Shown in pieces: positions 24,379-35,814 of a stretch of 64,000 nucleotides of DNA. The notes beneath the pieces are model-generated. The model was not told the origin of the DNA. It saw only the letters and a list, made by a program, of their open reading frames with translations, and searched no databases. The DNA comes from Blasia pusilla (lineage: Eukaryota > Marchantiophyta > Marchantiopsida > Blasiales): assembly GCA_050084515.1 (NCBI GenBank), contig CM114274.1, forward strand, positions 33,666,001-33,730,000. The letters are read 5' to 3'. Position 1 is the stretch's first letter, and the number at the start of each line of letters is the position of its first letter. The translations under genes were made by a program, and so were the position numbers.

Positions 24379-25042
24379 GAAGTATCTCCTTGTACAAAGT
24401 CAAAGCTAGCATCAGCTAGACCATCCATGATTTCAACTTGTACACAATCAACAAATCAGTTTCTATCTCTTTTGCCAAATCAGAGCCCTACCATGATGTG
24501 ACTCTTCTTATTATCTAAGAGATACTAAGAAGGATTCTACACAGTCACACCTTGCACTCACACTACAGATCCTCACATGTCACCAGCTCAGAGATCAGAC
24601 ATGGCTCACCTCATTGAGCACAAACAATCTCCATCAGCACACTAGACAAAACAATCTCCCTTCTAGTGAGGCTCTAGCAAGCACAGCAATTAGTCTCAAT
24701 CTCCTCTTCCTACTCTCTTGATCACTTTGCAGCAGGACCAAGAGCCTCAGAAGTCCTCACTAAAACTGTGCTTGTTGTAGAATTGGCTTCTGCTCTCTAA
24801 ACAGAGACATTATATACATGAGGGTGAGCACTTCTGGCCCTTAGATCTTCTTGAAGAGATCCATACCCTAAATAAGAGATGGTGGCTAGCCCTAACTCGA
24901 TAGTTTCCCTAATTCAAGGTTACCCTAAAAGATAGAGGAACACTAAGTTATCTCTAGCTAACTAAATTAGTATCCAACTAAGTTAGTATTTGACTTACTA
25001 CTTTTAGGGCATGACTAAACTAGATATTAACAAATTTCAACA
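24379..25042 (-). repeat. Copia 3' LTR
   Basis: This is a direct repeat of 29399-30060. On the minus strand it starts TGTTGAAATTTG at 25042 and contains a TATA-like CATGTATATAATG at 24808-24820. The inner end is unclear: both copies share sequence as far as GAAGTATCTCC, which does not give a clean CA terminus. Confidence 0.85.
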
Positions 25043-25055
25043 CTCCCTCTTAATG
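25043..25055 (-). promoter_or_regulatory. Copia polypurine tract
   Basis: The minus strand reads TAAGAGGGAG immediately before the LTR start TGTTGAAA. This is the expected position for priming plus-strand DNA synthesis. Confidence 0.7.
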
Positions 25056-27535
25056 AGAGTTTAGAGTAATGCCCATCATAGATATACACTTTCTATGTTT
25101 GTCTTGTGACAGAGGTTTGGTCAGAACATCAGCTGCCATATTCTCTGTTGGATAGTAAACCAAGGAGATTTCTCTTCCTATCATTTCTCTTACAAAGTGA
25201 TGTTTGATGTCAATGTGTTTTGTTCTAGGATGATGAACATGATTTTTGCTTAATGCAATACTTCCTTTTTTGTCAACCTGTAGGGATGTAGGAGTCATCT
25301 GTTCATATCCAAGATCATTCAATAAGCTCCTTAACGAGATCACCTCCTGAGTAGCAAGACAAAGCGCCATGTACTCTGCCTCAGTTGTAGACAGTGCAAC
25401 AGTTCTTTGTTTCTTATTGCACCAGCTGATCACCCCTCCACTTAACAAGAAGATATATCCACTTGTTGATCTTCTTTCATCAGTATCATCTCCCCAACTG
25501 CATCTGAAAACCCTTCCAAGATTGGTCCATTTTCTTGATGCATGTATTCCAAGTATGTTCTTGTTGTGCCACGCAAATATCTGAGTACTCTCTTAAGACA
25601 TTTCCAATGTTCTATTGTAGGTTTGCTGGTGTACCTGGCTAAGACACCAACTGGGTATGCTAAGTCTGCTCTGGTACAGACCATAGCAAACATCACTGAC
25701 CCTACAACACTTTGATATAGTGATTGAAAATTGTCAACCTTTTCAGTTGAAATTCCCATATCTTTGTTGAGTTTGCAGCCAGGATCTAGGGGTGTTGATA
25801 CAAGCTTACAATCTTGCATATTGTACCTGATCAATATACTCTCTATATACTTTTCTTGACTCAATCGAATCCAGCTCTCTTCCCGATTTCTCTCAATCTG
25901 AATCCCCAATAGCCACTTTGCTGGACCCAGATCAACCATCTCAAAGTTGCGACAGAGGTCTTTCTTCACTCTCTTTACAGTGTCTAAGCTCCCTCCTAGC
26001 ATCAAAAGATCATCAACATACAATGCTATGTACATAGTGGAGTCTAAGGAGTACACTCCTTGATCTGCATTGCTACGTTGGAATCCTTTCCTGATCAGGT
26101 AAGCATCCATCTTCTCACACCAGCATCTAGATGCTTGCTTTAGGCCATAAAGGGCTTTCTTCAAGAGACACACCTTGCCTGGATGAGTATATCCATCTGG
26201 TACCTCCATATAGATCTCCTCTTTGAGTTCTCCATTTAAGAATGCAATCTTCACATCCATCTGTTCCACCTCCTAGTTTTGTTGAGCTGCTAATGCCAAG
26301 AGAACTCTAATGGATCCATACCTTGCAATAGGAGCAAAGGTCTCCTGATAGTCTAAACCAGCCTCCTGATTGAAGCATTTTGCAACCAGACGTGCCTTGT
26401 ACTTCAAGATCTCATTCTTTGTTCCTGCCATGCGCCTACTCTCCTTGAACGTTACTCTTGTTTGTTGCGGAAGCGTGCGTTCAGTAGGTCACGCTCTCAA
26501 CGCTGGTCTGCATCCAAACACGCACTTTGGTTAGTCGGGTCTTGGATCAATCAGCGGGATTTCTTTCCTAGTTCTCGTCTCGGACTCTCATCAAGCTCAA
26601 CCTTCCTAGTTTCGCGGTTTACAACACGGGCAAATCTCGAAAGACTTGGGACAGACTTTCTGGTCGGTTCAGGAACCTGAAACGGCGTTTCGCGCCTAGC
26701 GGTTCCAACTGTCCGATGGACATCCAATGAGTTCCTCACCAAGACTCGCACGGAGTGAATCTCGGGTTGGAATCCAAGTGTGGCGTACAAAGTCCACTCC
26801 CTTGGATCAGGTTTGGGTTTCGAGTTCCAACGCCAAACTCCCGTTCCATCCCATGCCTCTGAAACGCCATTTGGCGCCCAAAGTGGGGATTTGTTTCCCG
26901 AGACATCTCGGAGAGATTCCTCCCTTACTGGTACTTCTGGGGATCTCCGGGGGCCCCCTACATTTAGGGAAAGACATCCGGGCCTCTCCAATTGGCCCTC
27001 AACCCGATTGCTCTTTCAATCATTTTCGGCCAATATCTCAGCCTGTACTTATGCGTTTGCTGAGATCTTTGGTGCGTCGGAAGCGTCTCAAGATCAGCTT
27101 TCCAACGCGCCCTTATTTGTCCCAAACACATCTCAAAGCTAAACGTTATGGTCCTAAACACAGTCAGATTCTCCCAAACGCTAGTCGTGTTCCAAACTTG
27201 TTCTCACCTCTTTGGCAACCAACCTCCCAAGACTCAACTCATCTCAAGTCTTGGTTCGCCTTTAGTCTAGGTTTCCTGGTCGCGACCACTAACGCATGAA
27301 ACGCACAACTCTGTTCCGCGTTTCGTCTCTTAGACTTTTCCAAGAGACTTTTCCAAACGCCTCTCCAAAGCGCAAACCTCGCAGCGTGAGTTCCTTTGAG
27401 TTCTGATGTTTCGCTTGGCACCTATTTGGTGTTTTTTGGTTATGAGGGTCGCAACACTCACCCCTTTTTATTCTAAAGACCCATTTGCAACCAATGGTCT
27501 TTCTACCAGGTGGCAAATCTACAAACTCCCATTAC
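25050..27535 (-). pseudogene. Copia reverse transcriptase/RNase H, interrupted
   Basis: The RT starts near 27535 with LPPGRK-like sequence and GCKWVFRIKRGE, is cut by the solo LTR at 27456-26426, then resumes with YKARLVAK and [20 protein letters not shown] stop near 26272 precedes the frame 26269-25442. That frame holds EQMDVKIAFLNGELKEEIYM, KALYGLKQASRCW and the catalytic ALYVDDLLMLGG. The RNase H frame 25448-25050 contains VALSTTEAEYMALCLATQEV, KNHVHHPRTKHIDIKHHF and VLTKPLSQDKH, all typical of copia pol. The two frames overlap out of register, which marks a frameshift near 25445. The enzyme would have copied element RNA into DNA; this copy is non-functional. Confidence 0.9.
26426..27456 (-). 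mobile_element. Solo LTR, copy B, inside the copia RT
   Basis: The minus strand starts TGTTGCGACCCTCATAACC at 27456 and ends GGCGCATGGCA at 26426, matching copy A at 13480-14508 over its whole length with many substitutions. It sits within copia RT coding sequence that reads on both sides. The flanks do not show a clean 5-bp duplication (GTGAG versus GGAAC, minus strand), unlike copy A. Frames inside, such as one of 190 residues on the plus strand, have no domain and are spurious. Confidence 0.85.
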
Positions 27536-28985
27536 TCATTTTTCTCTAAGGAGACCTTTTCTTCTGCCACAGACTGCTCCCACTGAATCATTCCTGCTCA
27601 TAGCCTCACTCAAAGAGTTGGGCTCTACAACTCCTTCTTCAATAGAATGAGCTTCGTTTATCCCCAACCTTTCTACAGGTTTGGAAATTCTTCCAAATCT
27701 CCTTTGCTCTGAGATCTCCTTGATCACTCCCTCTGCGGACTCATGTGCCTCTATAACTTGCTTGGCTGCACTTCTCCTTTGGTACACCTTCATAGGCTGA
27801 TCATTCTCAACATGATCTTCCTCTCTTACACCTTGGGTGCAAGTATCTAATCCTCCACTACATTCTGCAAGTGTATCCTTTGATACTTCCTCCTTATCAA
27901 GCATCTTGATGTGAGTTTGACACTACTGGGGATGATTACATGAGTGACAATGAAGTGATTCTGGCACCACTGGTGACCATTGACTCTTTGTGCTCAGAGT
28001 CTTTCCAAAAACTCTTCTCATCAAAAGTCACATCATTGCTTCGAATTGCCTCGCAGGTTCTAGGATTATACAACATGTATCCTTTCAGCCCTTCTTCATA
28101 CCCAACAAATATGTACTTGTCAGCCTTTGCATCTAGTTTCCTCCTTTGTGTATCAAGGGTGAGGGCATAGCCAACACAACCAAACACTTTCAATCTAGAA
28201 ATTTCAGATTTCTTACCAAACCACCACTCTTCTGGAGTTACATTCTTCAAGGCCGGTGTGGGACTGATATTCCTCAGATAATTCGCTGTCATGATAGGTG
28301 CTCCCCATAATTCTTGACCAAGCTTAGCATGTTGCAACATGCTCAAGGCTTTCTCTTGCAAGGTTCTATTCAACCTTTCAGCTACTCCATTTTGGTGGGG
28401 GTTGTCACGTGCCGTAACATCTTTTAATATCCCCTTGGCTTAGAGATATGCTTGAAAGTCTTTACTTGCATATTCTCCTCTTCCATCAGACCTAAGTCTC
28501 TTCACTCTTCGTTCAACTTGCCTCTCTGTCATGTTGACAAAGATAACAAATTTCTCTAGAACTTGAGCCTTGTTGCTTATCAGGTACACAAAGCTCTTTC
28601 TACTCTTGTCGTCCACAAATGACACAAAATAGCGTGCTCCTCCTAATGACTTTAGAGGCATTGGTCCACACACATCAGAGTGAATCAATTCCAATAATCT
28701 TTCAGACCTGTTAAGTGACCTTCTAGGAGCGAGTGACTTGTGAGCTTTCCCTTGCACACAAGCCTCACAGAAATCAAGCTTCTGTGACTTCTCAATCTCC
28801 ACACCACATGACATTCCTTGCAGAGCTCAAATGTTGTGTTCCGATAGGTGCCCCAATCTGCAATGCCACAGATTCAGCAAGCTCCTAATCTCAGTGAGAT
28901 TTACCTGCTCCTCTGGATCACATTCCAGCAGTTTGAACAAATTTCCTTGTGCCACTCCTCGGCACTAGACTTTCCCATTTCTTTC
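27536..28985 (-). pseudogene. Copia integrase and integrase-RT linker
   Basis: Reading leftwards, the region near 28985-28815 holds a GAG-pre-integrase zinc-binding remnant (LWHCRLGHLSEHN). The frame 28814-28440 contains FCEACVQGKAHK, LIHSDVCGPM (first Asp), SFVDDKSRKSFVY and RLRSDGRGEY (second Asp). A stop near 28440 is followed by the PHQNGVAERLNRTLQ box with the third acidic residue, and then 28373-27936 with RLKVFGCVGYAL and KYIFVGYEEGLKGY. 27904-27536 is the acidic linker before RT and has little conservation. The set is the standard copia integrase with few lesions. Confidence 0.88.
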
Positions 28986-29398
28986 AAGTGTGTAAGTCTG
29001 GTTTGAGTTCCAGAAGTGCACATCAATTCCTGCCTCCAATAATTTCTTAACTAACAAAAGATTTTTTATGTAATGCTTCTCCATCAACTTCTCTTGCAAC
29101 ATATAACACTCCATGCGGTTGCCATTTCATCAATTTGCTTTCATCAAAGATCAAGAGAATAGAAACCGAGCCAACCCCTCCCACAAGACTTAACAATCCA
29201 AGGTGGTAAGGAGGAAGCACTTCCGACGTGATGATTACTTGCTGGTTTTATGTCCGAGAACAACTCCTCTTGATAACAGACATGTGATGTTGCACCGATT
29301 TTCTTGTCTCCAAGCAAAGTTTACTGGAGTCCACCCACCATCCAACGCTCCTCTTACAAAGTCAAAGCACACCCACAAGAGTACATGGAACACTTGTT
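28986..29398 (-). other. Short 5' internal region of copia element
   Basis: Between the integrase and the 5' LTR there is no gag or protease similarity. A deletion is the simplest explanation. No tRNA primer site (TGGTATCAGAGC-like) was seen next to the LTR on the minus strand. Confidence 0.5.
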
Positions 29399-30060
29399 GA
29401 AGTATCTCCTTGTACAAAGTCAAAGCTAGCATCGCTAGACCATCCATGATTTCACTTGTACACAATCAAGCAAATCGTTTCTATCTCTTTGCCAAATCAG
29501 AGCCCTACCATGATGTGACTCTTCTTATTATCTAAGAGATACTAAGAAGGATTCTACATGATCACACCTTGCACTCACACTACTGAGATCCTCACATGTC
29601 ACCATGGAGAGATCGACATGGCTCACCTCATTGAGCACAAACAATCTCCATCAACATACTAGACAAAACAATCTGCCTTCTAGTGAGGCTCTAGCAAGCA
29701 CAGCAATTAATCTCAATCTCCTCTTCCTACTCTCTTGATCACTCTGCAGCAGGACCAAGAGCCTCAGGAGTCCTCACCAAAACTATGCATGTTGTAGAAT
29801 TGGCTTCTGCTCTCTAAACAGAGACATTATATACATGAGGGTGAGCACTTCTGGCCCTTAGATCTTCTTGAAGAGATCCATACCCTAAATAAGAGATGGT
29901 GGCTAGCCCTAACTCGATAATTGCCCTAATTCAAGGTTACCCTAAAAAGATAGAGGAACACTAAGTTATCTCTAGCTAACTAAATTAGTATCCAACTAAG
30001 TTAGTATTTGACTTACTACTTTTAGGGCATGACTAAACTAGATATTAACAAATTTCAACA
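29399..30060 (-). repeat. Copia 5' LTR
   Basis: This is a direct repeat of 24379-25042. It starts TGTTGAAATTTG on the minus strand at 30060 and repeats the TATA-like motif near 29825-29837. The flank to the right is TCCTC, with no exact partner at the other end. Confidence 0.85.
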
Positions 30061-31694
30061 TCCTCCACTCCATTTGTGGTACATGTCCATAAAATCTAAC
30101 TCTTTTTATACTCAACTCCCATTTGCAAGGCTTTACAACAAACACATGTTATCATTGAATCATAAAGGTTGCTACGAGTTCCACCAAATTTCTTTCTCTT
30201 GCTCCCGAGCATTGTTGATTGAAAACGTTTAGTTGTAACATTGTGTTATTATTTGAGAGAGCCCCTTCATTTAAACCAAGTCTATACTAGTCATATTTAC
30301 AGCCCTTACAAGTACTCGTCATTTAGGGTAGAGAAAGCTATACTATGTATAAAAGAGAGTCTAGATGAAGAGAAAGCCTCTAGTCTTCATACCCCTACCT
30401 CCGACCCCCACGCACAAAGAATAAGTTAGAATAAGTTGGTCCTATTTAATAAATCAGCATTCTCGATTATGCCCATGTTAAACCGTGTAGTCTTCTTGTG
30501 CATACTCAGTTTTATGTTTTCCTCTGCATGGAGTATTTTTTTTCCGTCTGTTTCTTCTTAAAATATTGTGATTTAAAAAAAAAAAAATCCAAACCATACG
30601 GGTCCCGCACTAGTTACTTTCTTCCCCCACCCGTGTCAAAGGTCCTCACACAGGTTAGTACACTAATCCTTTCAATTGTACCAATTTGAAAGGCGTTTAT
30701 AGCTTGGCTTCCGCTATGTGGACTAACACCTTCGCTATGTAACTAACACCCTCCCTATGGTCCAGCTTTCTAATGGCGGAGAAAGCTAGAGTACAGGGAA
30801 CACTTGTTTATCAAACTTTTTAATATAACAATTTTCCACGTCACAGCTTTGACTCGGTCCTCCCATTGCCGAGCAGCTAGCGCCTACACCATGACCCACT
30901 CTAAGGTCCTAACGTGCCCGCGGCCATAGTATCCCGGCGAATATTGTGCGAGAAACATTGGCGGTAAAGCACGTAGAATGACTGTTACACTGCACTATAC
31001 ATTCATGCCCGTCCGATGGAAGTTCTTGAACATGTTCCCTTTTCCTCGCGGGAAACTCGGACTAGACGAAGTCGTCAGGTGCTTAGAGTTCCAAATTTAG
31101 TATTATAGTGAATGTAATGTGGGATAGAATTACATAAAATTCAAAGATTTTTAAACGGGTACATGTAAGCCTTTATATTGTGGAGTATGAATATTAAGAT
31201 CTTCTTAAAATTCGGTTCGAGTTTCCATGATCCCTGAAATGGAATTATTTTCAAACTCTTTTAATTATGAAAACTCATGGTCGGCTGTAACCGGTTCGAA
31301 CTTCGCACTAGCACTCGCAGGCTGATGGAACATTTCGAGTTCACATTGTGAGCTCTCCACAATTCTTGGTCGATCTTAGATCCATCACATTGCCATCGTC
31401 AGCGTCGCGATGTCACAGAGGACCGTCTCTCACAGAAAGCACGCTCCCACATCTCTTGCGATGGAGTGACGCTGCCAGCTCTAACCATGTTAGACACCCC
31501 AATTTAGAGTACACACCACCACATGTGTGTCTTGACGCTACGGAGCTGACATGTACACGTCCTGTCCCGATAGCTGGGGTTACCTGTGGGTATACCGGGA
31601 TACGCGTCCTGTCCCGATAGCCGGGATTGCGCATGGGTTTGCCGAGACACACGGCAAGGCAAGTCAGCGGGTACATAATTCAGCCGATGCGCAA
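30061..31694. other. Intergenic sequence upstream of PLAC8 gene 2
   Basis: No coding domain was recognised. An A-run is present near 30575-30587. The last part holds a pair of 23-bp direct repeats at 31556-31624, listed separately, and is the likely promoter region of gene 2. Confidence 0.4.
31556..31624 (+). promoter_or_regulatory. Paired 23-bp direct repeats upstream of gene 2
   Basis: ACACGTCCTGTCCCGATAGC (31556) and ACGCGTCCTGTCCCGATAGC (31602) each continue for a few bases (TGG, CGG). They are spaced 46 bases apart and lie about 200-260 bases before the ATG. Gene 1 lacks an obvious counterpart. A regulatory role is only inferred from position. Confidence 0.4.
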
Positions 31695-31813
31695 GCTGAA
31701 GCTGTCGAAGAACGGGATCGCGTTCAGAAATTCTCCGGTTCCGAGAGCCCGAAGAAAGGCATGTGGAAGAGCGTAGCAGCGCTGCGAGAGTCTGATCGGG
31801 AAGGTGGGCATCC
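31695..31813 (+). promoter_or_regulatory. Leader of PLAC8 gene 2, shared with gene 1
   Basis: The block is homologous to 19590-19703 and begins GCTGAAGCTGTCGAAGAACG. It ends GAAGGTGGGCATCC directly before the ATG at 31814. This conservation supports the chosen starts in both genes. Confidence 0.7.
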
Positions 31814-34356
31814 ATGGACTTTAAGCAGCAGCTTCCTCAAGACTTTAAGCAGCTGAAGCATGAGCCATCGTTCACATCGTGGGATCAGCAGCCGGCCAAC
31901 CAAGTCGGCGGATCTTGGGACCAGGATTCGGACAACGGAAGTGGTTCTGGGGACCAAAACTCCGGAAGCGGACATGGATCGACCACTGCGCAGGTGAACA
32001 TTGAGATGAATGTCCAGCGGCAGCAGGACGATGAAACTCGTCAGCCGCAATTCAGTGGACTACCCCAACAACAACAGCAGCAATACTACCCGACTTCTCA
32101 ACAACAGCCGAGCTACCCACCTTTCGGATCGTCTGTTCCGCCCAAATCAGGAGCGCCTCCAAACCCTGGACCTGCAGGCTTTTCCTTTCATCCCAATCCC
32201 AATCCCAATCCCGTGGCTGCAGATGCGTTCTTTCACCCAACTCCTGGAGCACCAGGCGTAGGCTCTCCATTTCACCCAAATCCTGGAGCACCAGGTTCTC
32301 ACTTTAAGCCAAATCCTGAACCAGCAGCTCCTTACAACCCACATGCTGGAGCAGCCGGCTCTACTTTTCACCCACATTCCGGACCAGGAGGTTCGTCCTT
32401 CAATCCCAACTCTGGCGGAGCTAACTTTTCATCTTACCCCACTCCTGCAGAAGAGATTTCTTCCTTTCACCCGAGTCCTGGAGCATCAGGCTCTTCCTTT
32501 CACCCCAATCCAGGAGGAGCAGGCTCTCACTTTAGTCAAAATCGTGCTGGGGCACAAGGAGTATCTAGTACTGGACAAAATCAATTCACAACACCCGTTC
32601 AACAACATCTGACTGGCTTCGGGACTCCCCTATCCCAGCTAATGCGTCCGGAACTCGGGCCATCGGTGCCCTGGACGACCGAGATCTTCGGCTGTCTCAA
32701 CGATTGTTCTGGTTGTAAGTTCAATTTACGCTTCACTACAAGTTACGCGGTGATTAAAACTGAATTTGCTCACTTCACAGATGTATATTTCGGCAGAGAC
32801 GTCGATCGTTCCGACTGTACTCCTGATTTTTAACCAGTTATGATTACCTGATAGCGCAGTTGGCTTATTTTCGAAACAGTTCCGCTGGTCGTCCTGGCGC
32901 CATGCATCGCATTTGGCCAAATCGCCGAAGTTATCGACACTGGTTACAACTGTAAGTGCCCTTTAATTTCTCGCTCTGTGTGTACGTTAGATCATACTTC
33001 CTCTGTTCTGTGGCCGTCGGGGATATTTCCCTGACACATCAATGACCTTAAACACACCTCGTTTTCTTCCACATCATCGAGATCTAAGTACCACGGTTCG
33101 TTCGTTGTCTAATTAGAAATAATCGTTGTGGCGACGAACTTCTCCCCCTCGAAAGGAATCAATGAACGAGTCGGAAAATCCGACGTGAGGCTTCACTCTC
33201 CTCCCGCACATTTCGGCGCTCGTAAATCCGAGGAATGTAATGGGGTGATGTCCACTTTGCCACCACGAAATCACTTCCACAAACAGCTGAAAATGTCATG
33301 CTAGCTTGGGGAGAGAAACCAAGTATCCGACAATTTTAGGCTGTTGCCATGGAGACCTGCCGACATGCCGAATGCGACAAGCAATGATCCCGTGGAGAAG
33401 CGTCAATGGGAGAGAAGTAGGTGTGCGTGCAGTATCTTCCCCAAGAAGTTTCACGGTTTCACCCATCAACCCATGTAGCCTTAGATGGATCCTGACCCCG
33501 GAGGCTTGAGAAAGGACTAGGAATGCATAATTTAGTTCGTTCCGCTACCGACCAACTGCTGCGGATAGCTTGCACTGGCAGCGAACGCTGCACATCCATC
33601 GTAGCACTTCAACTTCTTGTACCCCCGACAAGGTCGGCCCAACTCGCAGTTTAGGCAGAAATTCGTGGTCTTTCTTGTCTATCCATATCGCTGGAAACCC
33701 ACTTCCTTGGGGTACGGTGGATTAGGACCTGGATCACGGGATAGGATCTTAAGAGGTGTCAGGATGTGTGTGTGAGAGAGAGAGAAAGAAAGAGATTGGG
33801 ATTTTTACGCAATTCGATTTGTCACAGTTTGACCGTTGAGTTCATACTTCATGTGAGGGGAAGTTGGCTCAAGATTGGATCAAGTCTGAGTTGTGGATGG
33901 ATTCGTTCGCGTTTGTGGTTTGCAGCATGCCACACTGCCAGTATCATCTACGCCCTCGCCTTCTCCTTGGGAATTCCCTGTTTGTATTCTTTTACTTACA
34001 GGACCAAAATGCGGTATATGTTCAACTTGAGAGAAGACCCACTCCCCGACCTCTGCACCCATTTGTTCTGCGAATTTTGCGCCATCGCGCAGGTGTACCG
34101 TGAGCTGAGGTACCGCGGGATTGATCCAAACTTAGGTAAGTTGCTTCTCATTTACATGATTACGTCGTCTAATTTCTTTCCATTGACTGACACTGTGCAC
34201 GTAAAGAGCGCTGTATCATTGGAAATTTGGTTAGGCTAAGCTAACCGAATAGGGGTTCATATATTGGAATTCTACTCTGTCGCAGGTTTCATGGCCCAGG
34301 AACAAGTTGTCTTGCAAGCTATGGCAGCTCCCATTGCTCCACAGATGCGGAAGTAG
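31814..34356 (+). CDS. PLAC8-family protein with proline-rich repeats (gene 2)
   Basis: Inferred exons are 31814-32714, 32880-32951, 33926-34135 and 34286-34356. All junctions are phase 1 with GTAAG donors and CAG acceptors, giving 417 residues. Exons 2-4 have exactly the same lengths as in gene 1 (72, 210, 71 nt). Residues 1-90 are Q-rich and share the QVNIEMN motif with gene 1. Residues about 110-250 are imperfect repeats of FHPNPGAPGS type, which account for the extra 72 residues. The PLAC8 domain starts near residue 284 (WTTEIFGCLNDCSG), then APCIAFGQIAEVID, a hydrophobic segment (IIYALAFSLGIPCLYSFTY) and CTHLFCEFCAIAQVYREL. A plasma-membrane protein is likely by family; the substrate or partner is unknown. 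Intron 2 (974 bp) is longer than in gene 1. Confidence 0.88.
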
Positions 34357-34589
34357 ACTTGAACAGCAATCTAGTCGACGCAACTCTGGCTTCCCTAAAT
34401 GTGACTCCCTCAAGCTAGGGGGAGAATGCAGCGCCATGGAATTTAGTTGGGCGATCCACCTTAATGCCATTAGTCTAGCTCCACACGTTATCGTGGATCG
34501 ATCCACCGTAGACTTGACAAACCCTCCTTTTAATCTGGAATCGCTTTCTTAGTGATTCTCCAAGTGCACCATGAGAGTCTAGGGTTTAG
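34357..34589 (+). other. 3' flank of gene 2, shared with gene 1
   Basis: CTAGTCGACGCAACTCTGGC near 34372 matches the corresponding region near 21787 after gene 1. The rest diverges. It is probably 3' UTR; no polyadenylation signal was assigned. Confidence 0.45.
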
Positions 34590-35119
34590 GGCCTAGCTCC
34601 CTCCAACAAATGATTTCTTCGAGAAATTTTACGTGGAACCGATTTTATATGAGGATACCCTATGACACCCTTTGTATGCTTAATTTTCTTGTATAATTGA
34701 ACTTCATCTTTAGTCATATATAAAGTTTTAGCCCATTTGTGGTGTGTCCAAATCCTAGGGTTGCTAGGGGGGACTTATGGTGGACCAATTCATTTGAACA
34801 TTACTTATTATTGTATATAAATATTAATCATTGGATTATTTTCGCTACACAATATGCATAGGTCATCCGATACGCACAAACATATAAGATACTATATTAA
34901 ATCATGGCATCTAAACATCGAAACAATCGATACAAAATATCTCCAATCGCCTCGTTAGTTGGTGGTTAGATCCCTCTAACTTCAGATAACCATCTATCCC
35001 TATCTACCATGAGATACATCTTTAGGTTGTTAAGAGCAAAAAGGTCAAGTGCTCATGTGGCCCTATCGTTAGTCGTCTTCTTGTCATTCATGTCACAAGC
35101 ACAAGCCAAGATCTATAAC

Positions 35120-35499
35120 TACCTATTACCTATTTTATGTACATCTTGGGCACATCCATCGTCCCCGAGGAACCCTAGTAAACGGTGACGTCATACATGT
35201 CATGTGTCATCCTCTCGAATACCCCTAACATACTATCATTGTGGCTACACCATGCGCAGAACCACACAACATGCAACGTAAGCATGTAGGAACTACTAGT
35301 AAGCTTAGATCAATTGTACCGTCTATGTAAGGAAAGTGATATGACGCAAAATTACATACATCGTCCTTCCAATTCACACCATCATGTCCCTCCAATAAGA
35401 GAACACCAGATGGCAAGACATCATGCACACTTAAGATGATGCATCCTACCGTTAGATCTAACGTCAAAGATGCGGTCTCTTGCTAATAGACGTAGTCTC
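35120..35499 (-). pseudogene. Integrase C-terminus with PHD-finger remnant (minus relative)
   Basis: Downstream of the insertion point the minus strand reads DYVY, a stop, then the frame 35467-35225 (TLDLTVGCIILSVHDVLPSG, SLLVVPTCLRCMLCGSAHG). This matches the plus copy at 41740-42000. After a stop, the finger continues in the same frame with H-x2-C and ends GRWMCPRC near 35150. The expected Trp before His is a stop codon here. The Cys/His spacing matches the PHD finger of the plus copy, so the finger is an ancestral part of the family and not a chance feature of one copy. Confidence 0.75.
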
Positions 35500-35814
35500 T
35501 GTCACATCTGAGTAGCCGATAGACTAAGATCTATCGTGGATAGGGCGTAGGAGCCAGCGGACTATCTTCAGTGTAACTTTGTCCCACGGTGTCGGATGAG
35601 GTTGAGGATAGATCCATTGTGTCAAGAATGTCGTTTCTGACAGCTTTCCTGTTGAGGTCTTTCACAACCAGGTGACTTGTTGACCACGTCACCCGCCCTT
35701 GGTAACCTGTGCGAGCAAGTTACTAGGAGGATAGCTATTTTTAGGGGAAGAGCCTTTTGGCTCTTCTCAACCCTATATAAGGGAGGAAGATGGCTTTCCC
35801 AAGCCATCTTTCTC
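35500..35814 (+). repeat. Left LTR segment, 3' truncated
   Basis: It is colinear, without indels, with 42314-42628. It contains a TATA-like CCCTATATAAGGG at 35771-35783. Similarity stops abruptly at 35815, where gag sequence begins, so the LTR end, primer site and gag start have been deleted. Confidence 0.85.

Larger units (their letters stand above)
24379..30060 (-). mobile_element. Ty1/copia retrotransposon, internally deleted, with solo-LTR insertion
   Basis: Two direct ~663-bp LTRs (24379-25042 and 29399-30060) flank a minus-strand pol in copia order: integrase (right) before reverse transcriptase and RNase H (left). Each LTR begins, on the minus strand, with TGTTGAAATTTGTTAATATC. A polypurine tract (TAAGAGGGAG, minus strand) sits directly next to the left LTR. 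Gag and protease are absent: only about 400-600 bases separate the 5' LTR from the integrase. The reverse transcriptase is split by a 1031-bp solo LTR. The LTRs are similar, with scattered differences and small indels, so the insertion is fairly young. Exact outer ends and a target duplication were not resolved. Confidence 0.88.

Noticed and set aside
24471-24500. CAAATCAGAGCCCTACCAT considered as a tRNA-Met primer site for the copia element
   Set aside because: It lies inside both LTR copies and in the wrong orientation for a minus-strand element.
26727-27299. Plus-strand open frame of 190 residues in solo LTR copy B
   Set aside because: The region is a non-coding LTR whose other copy does not preserve this frame.
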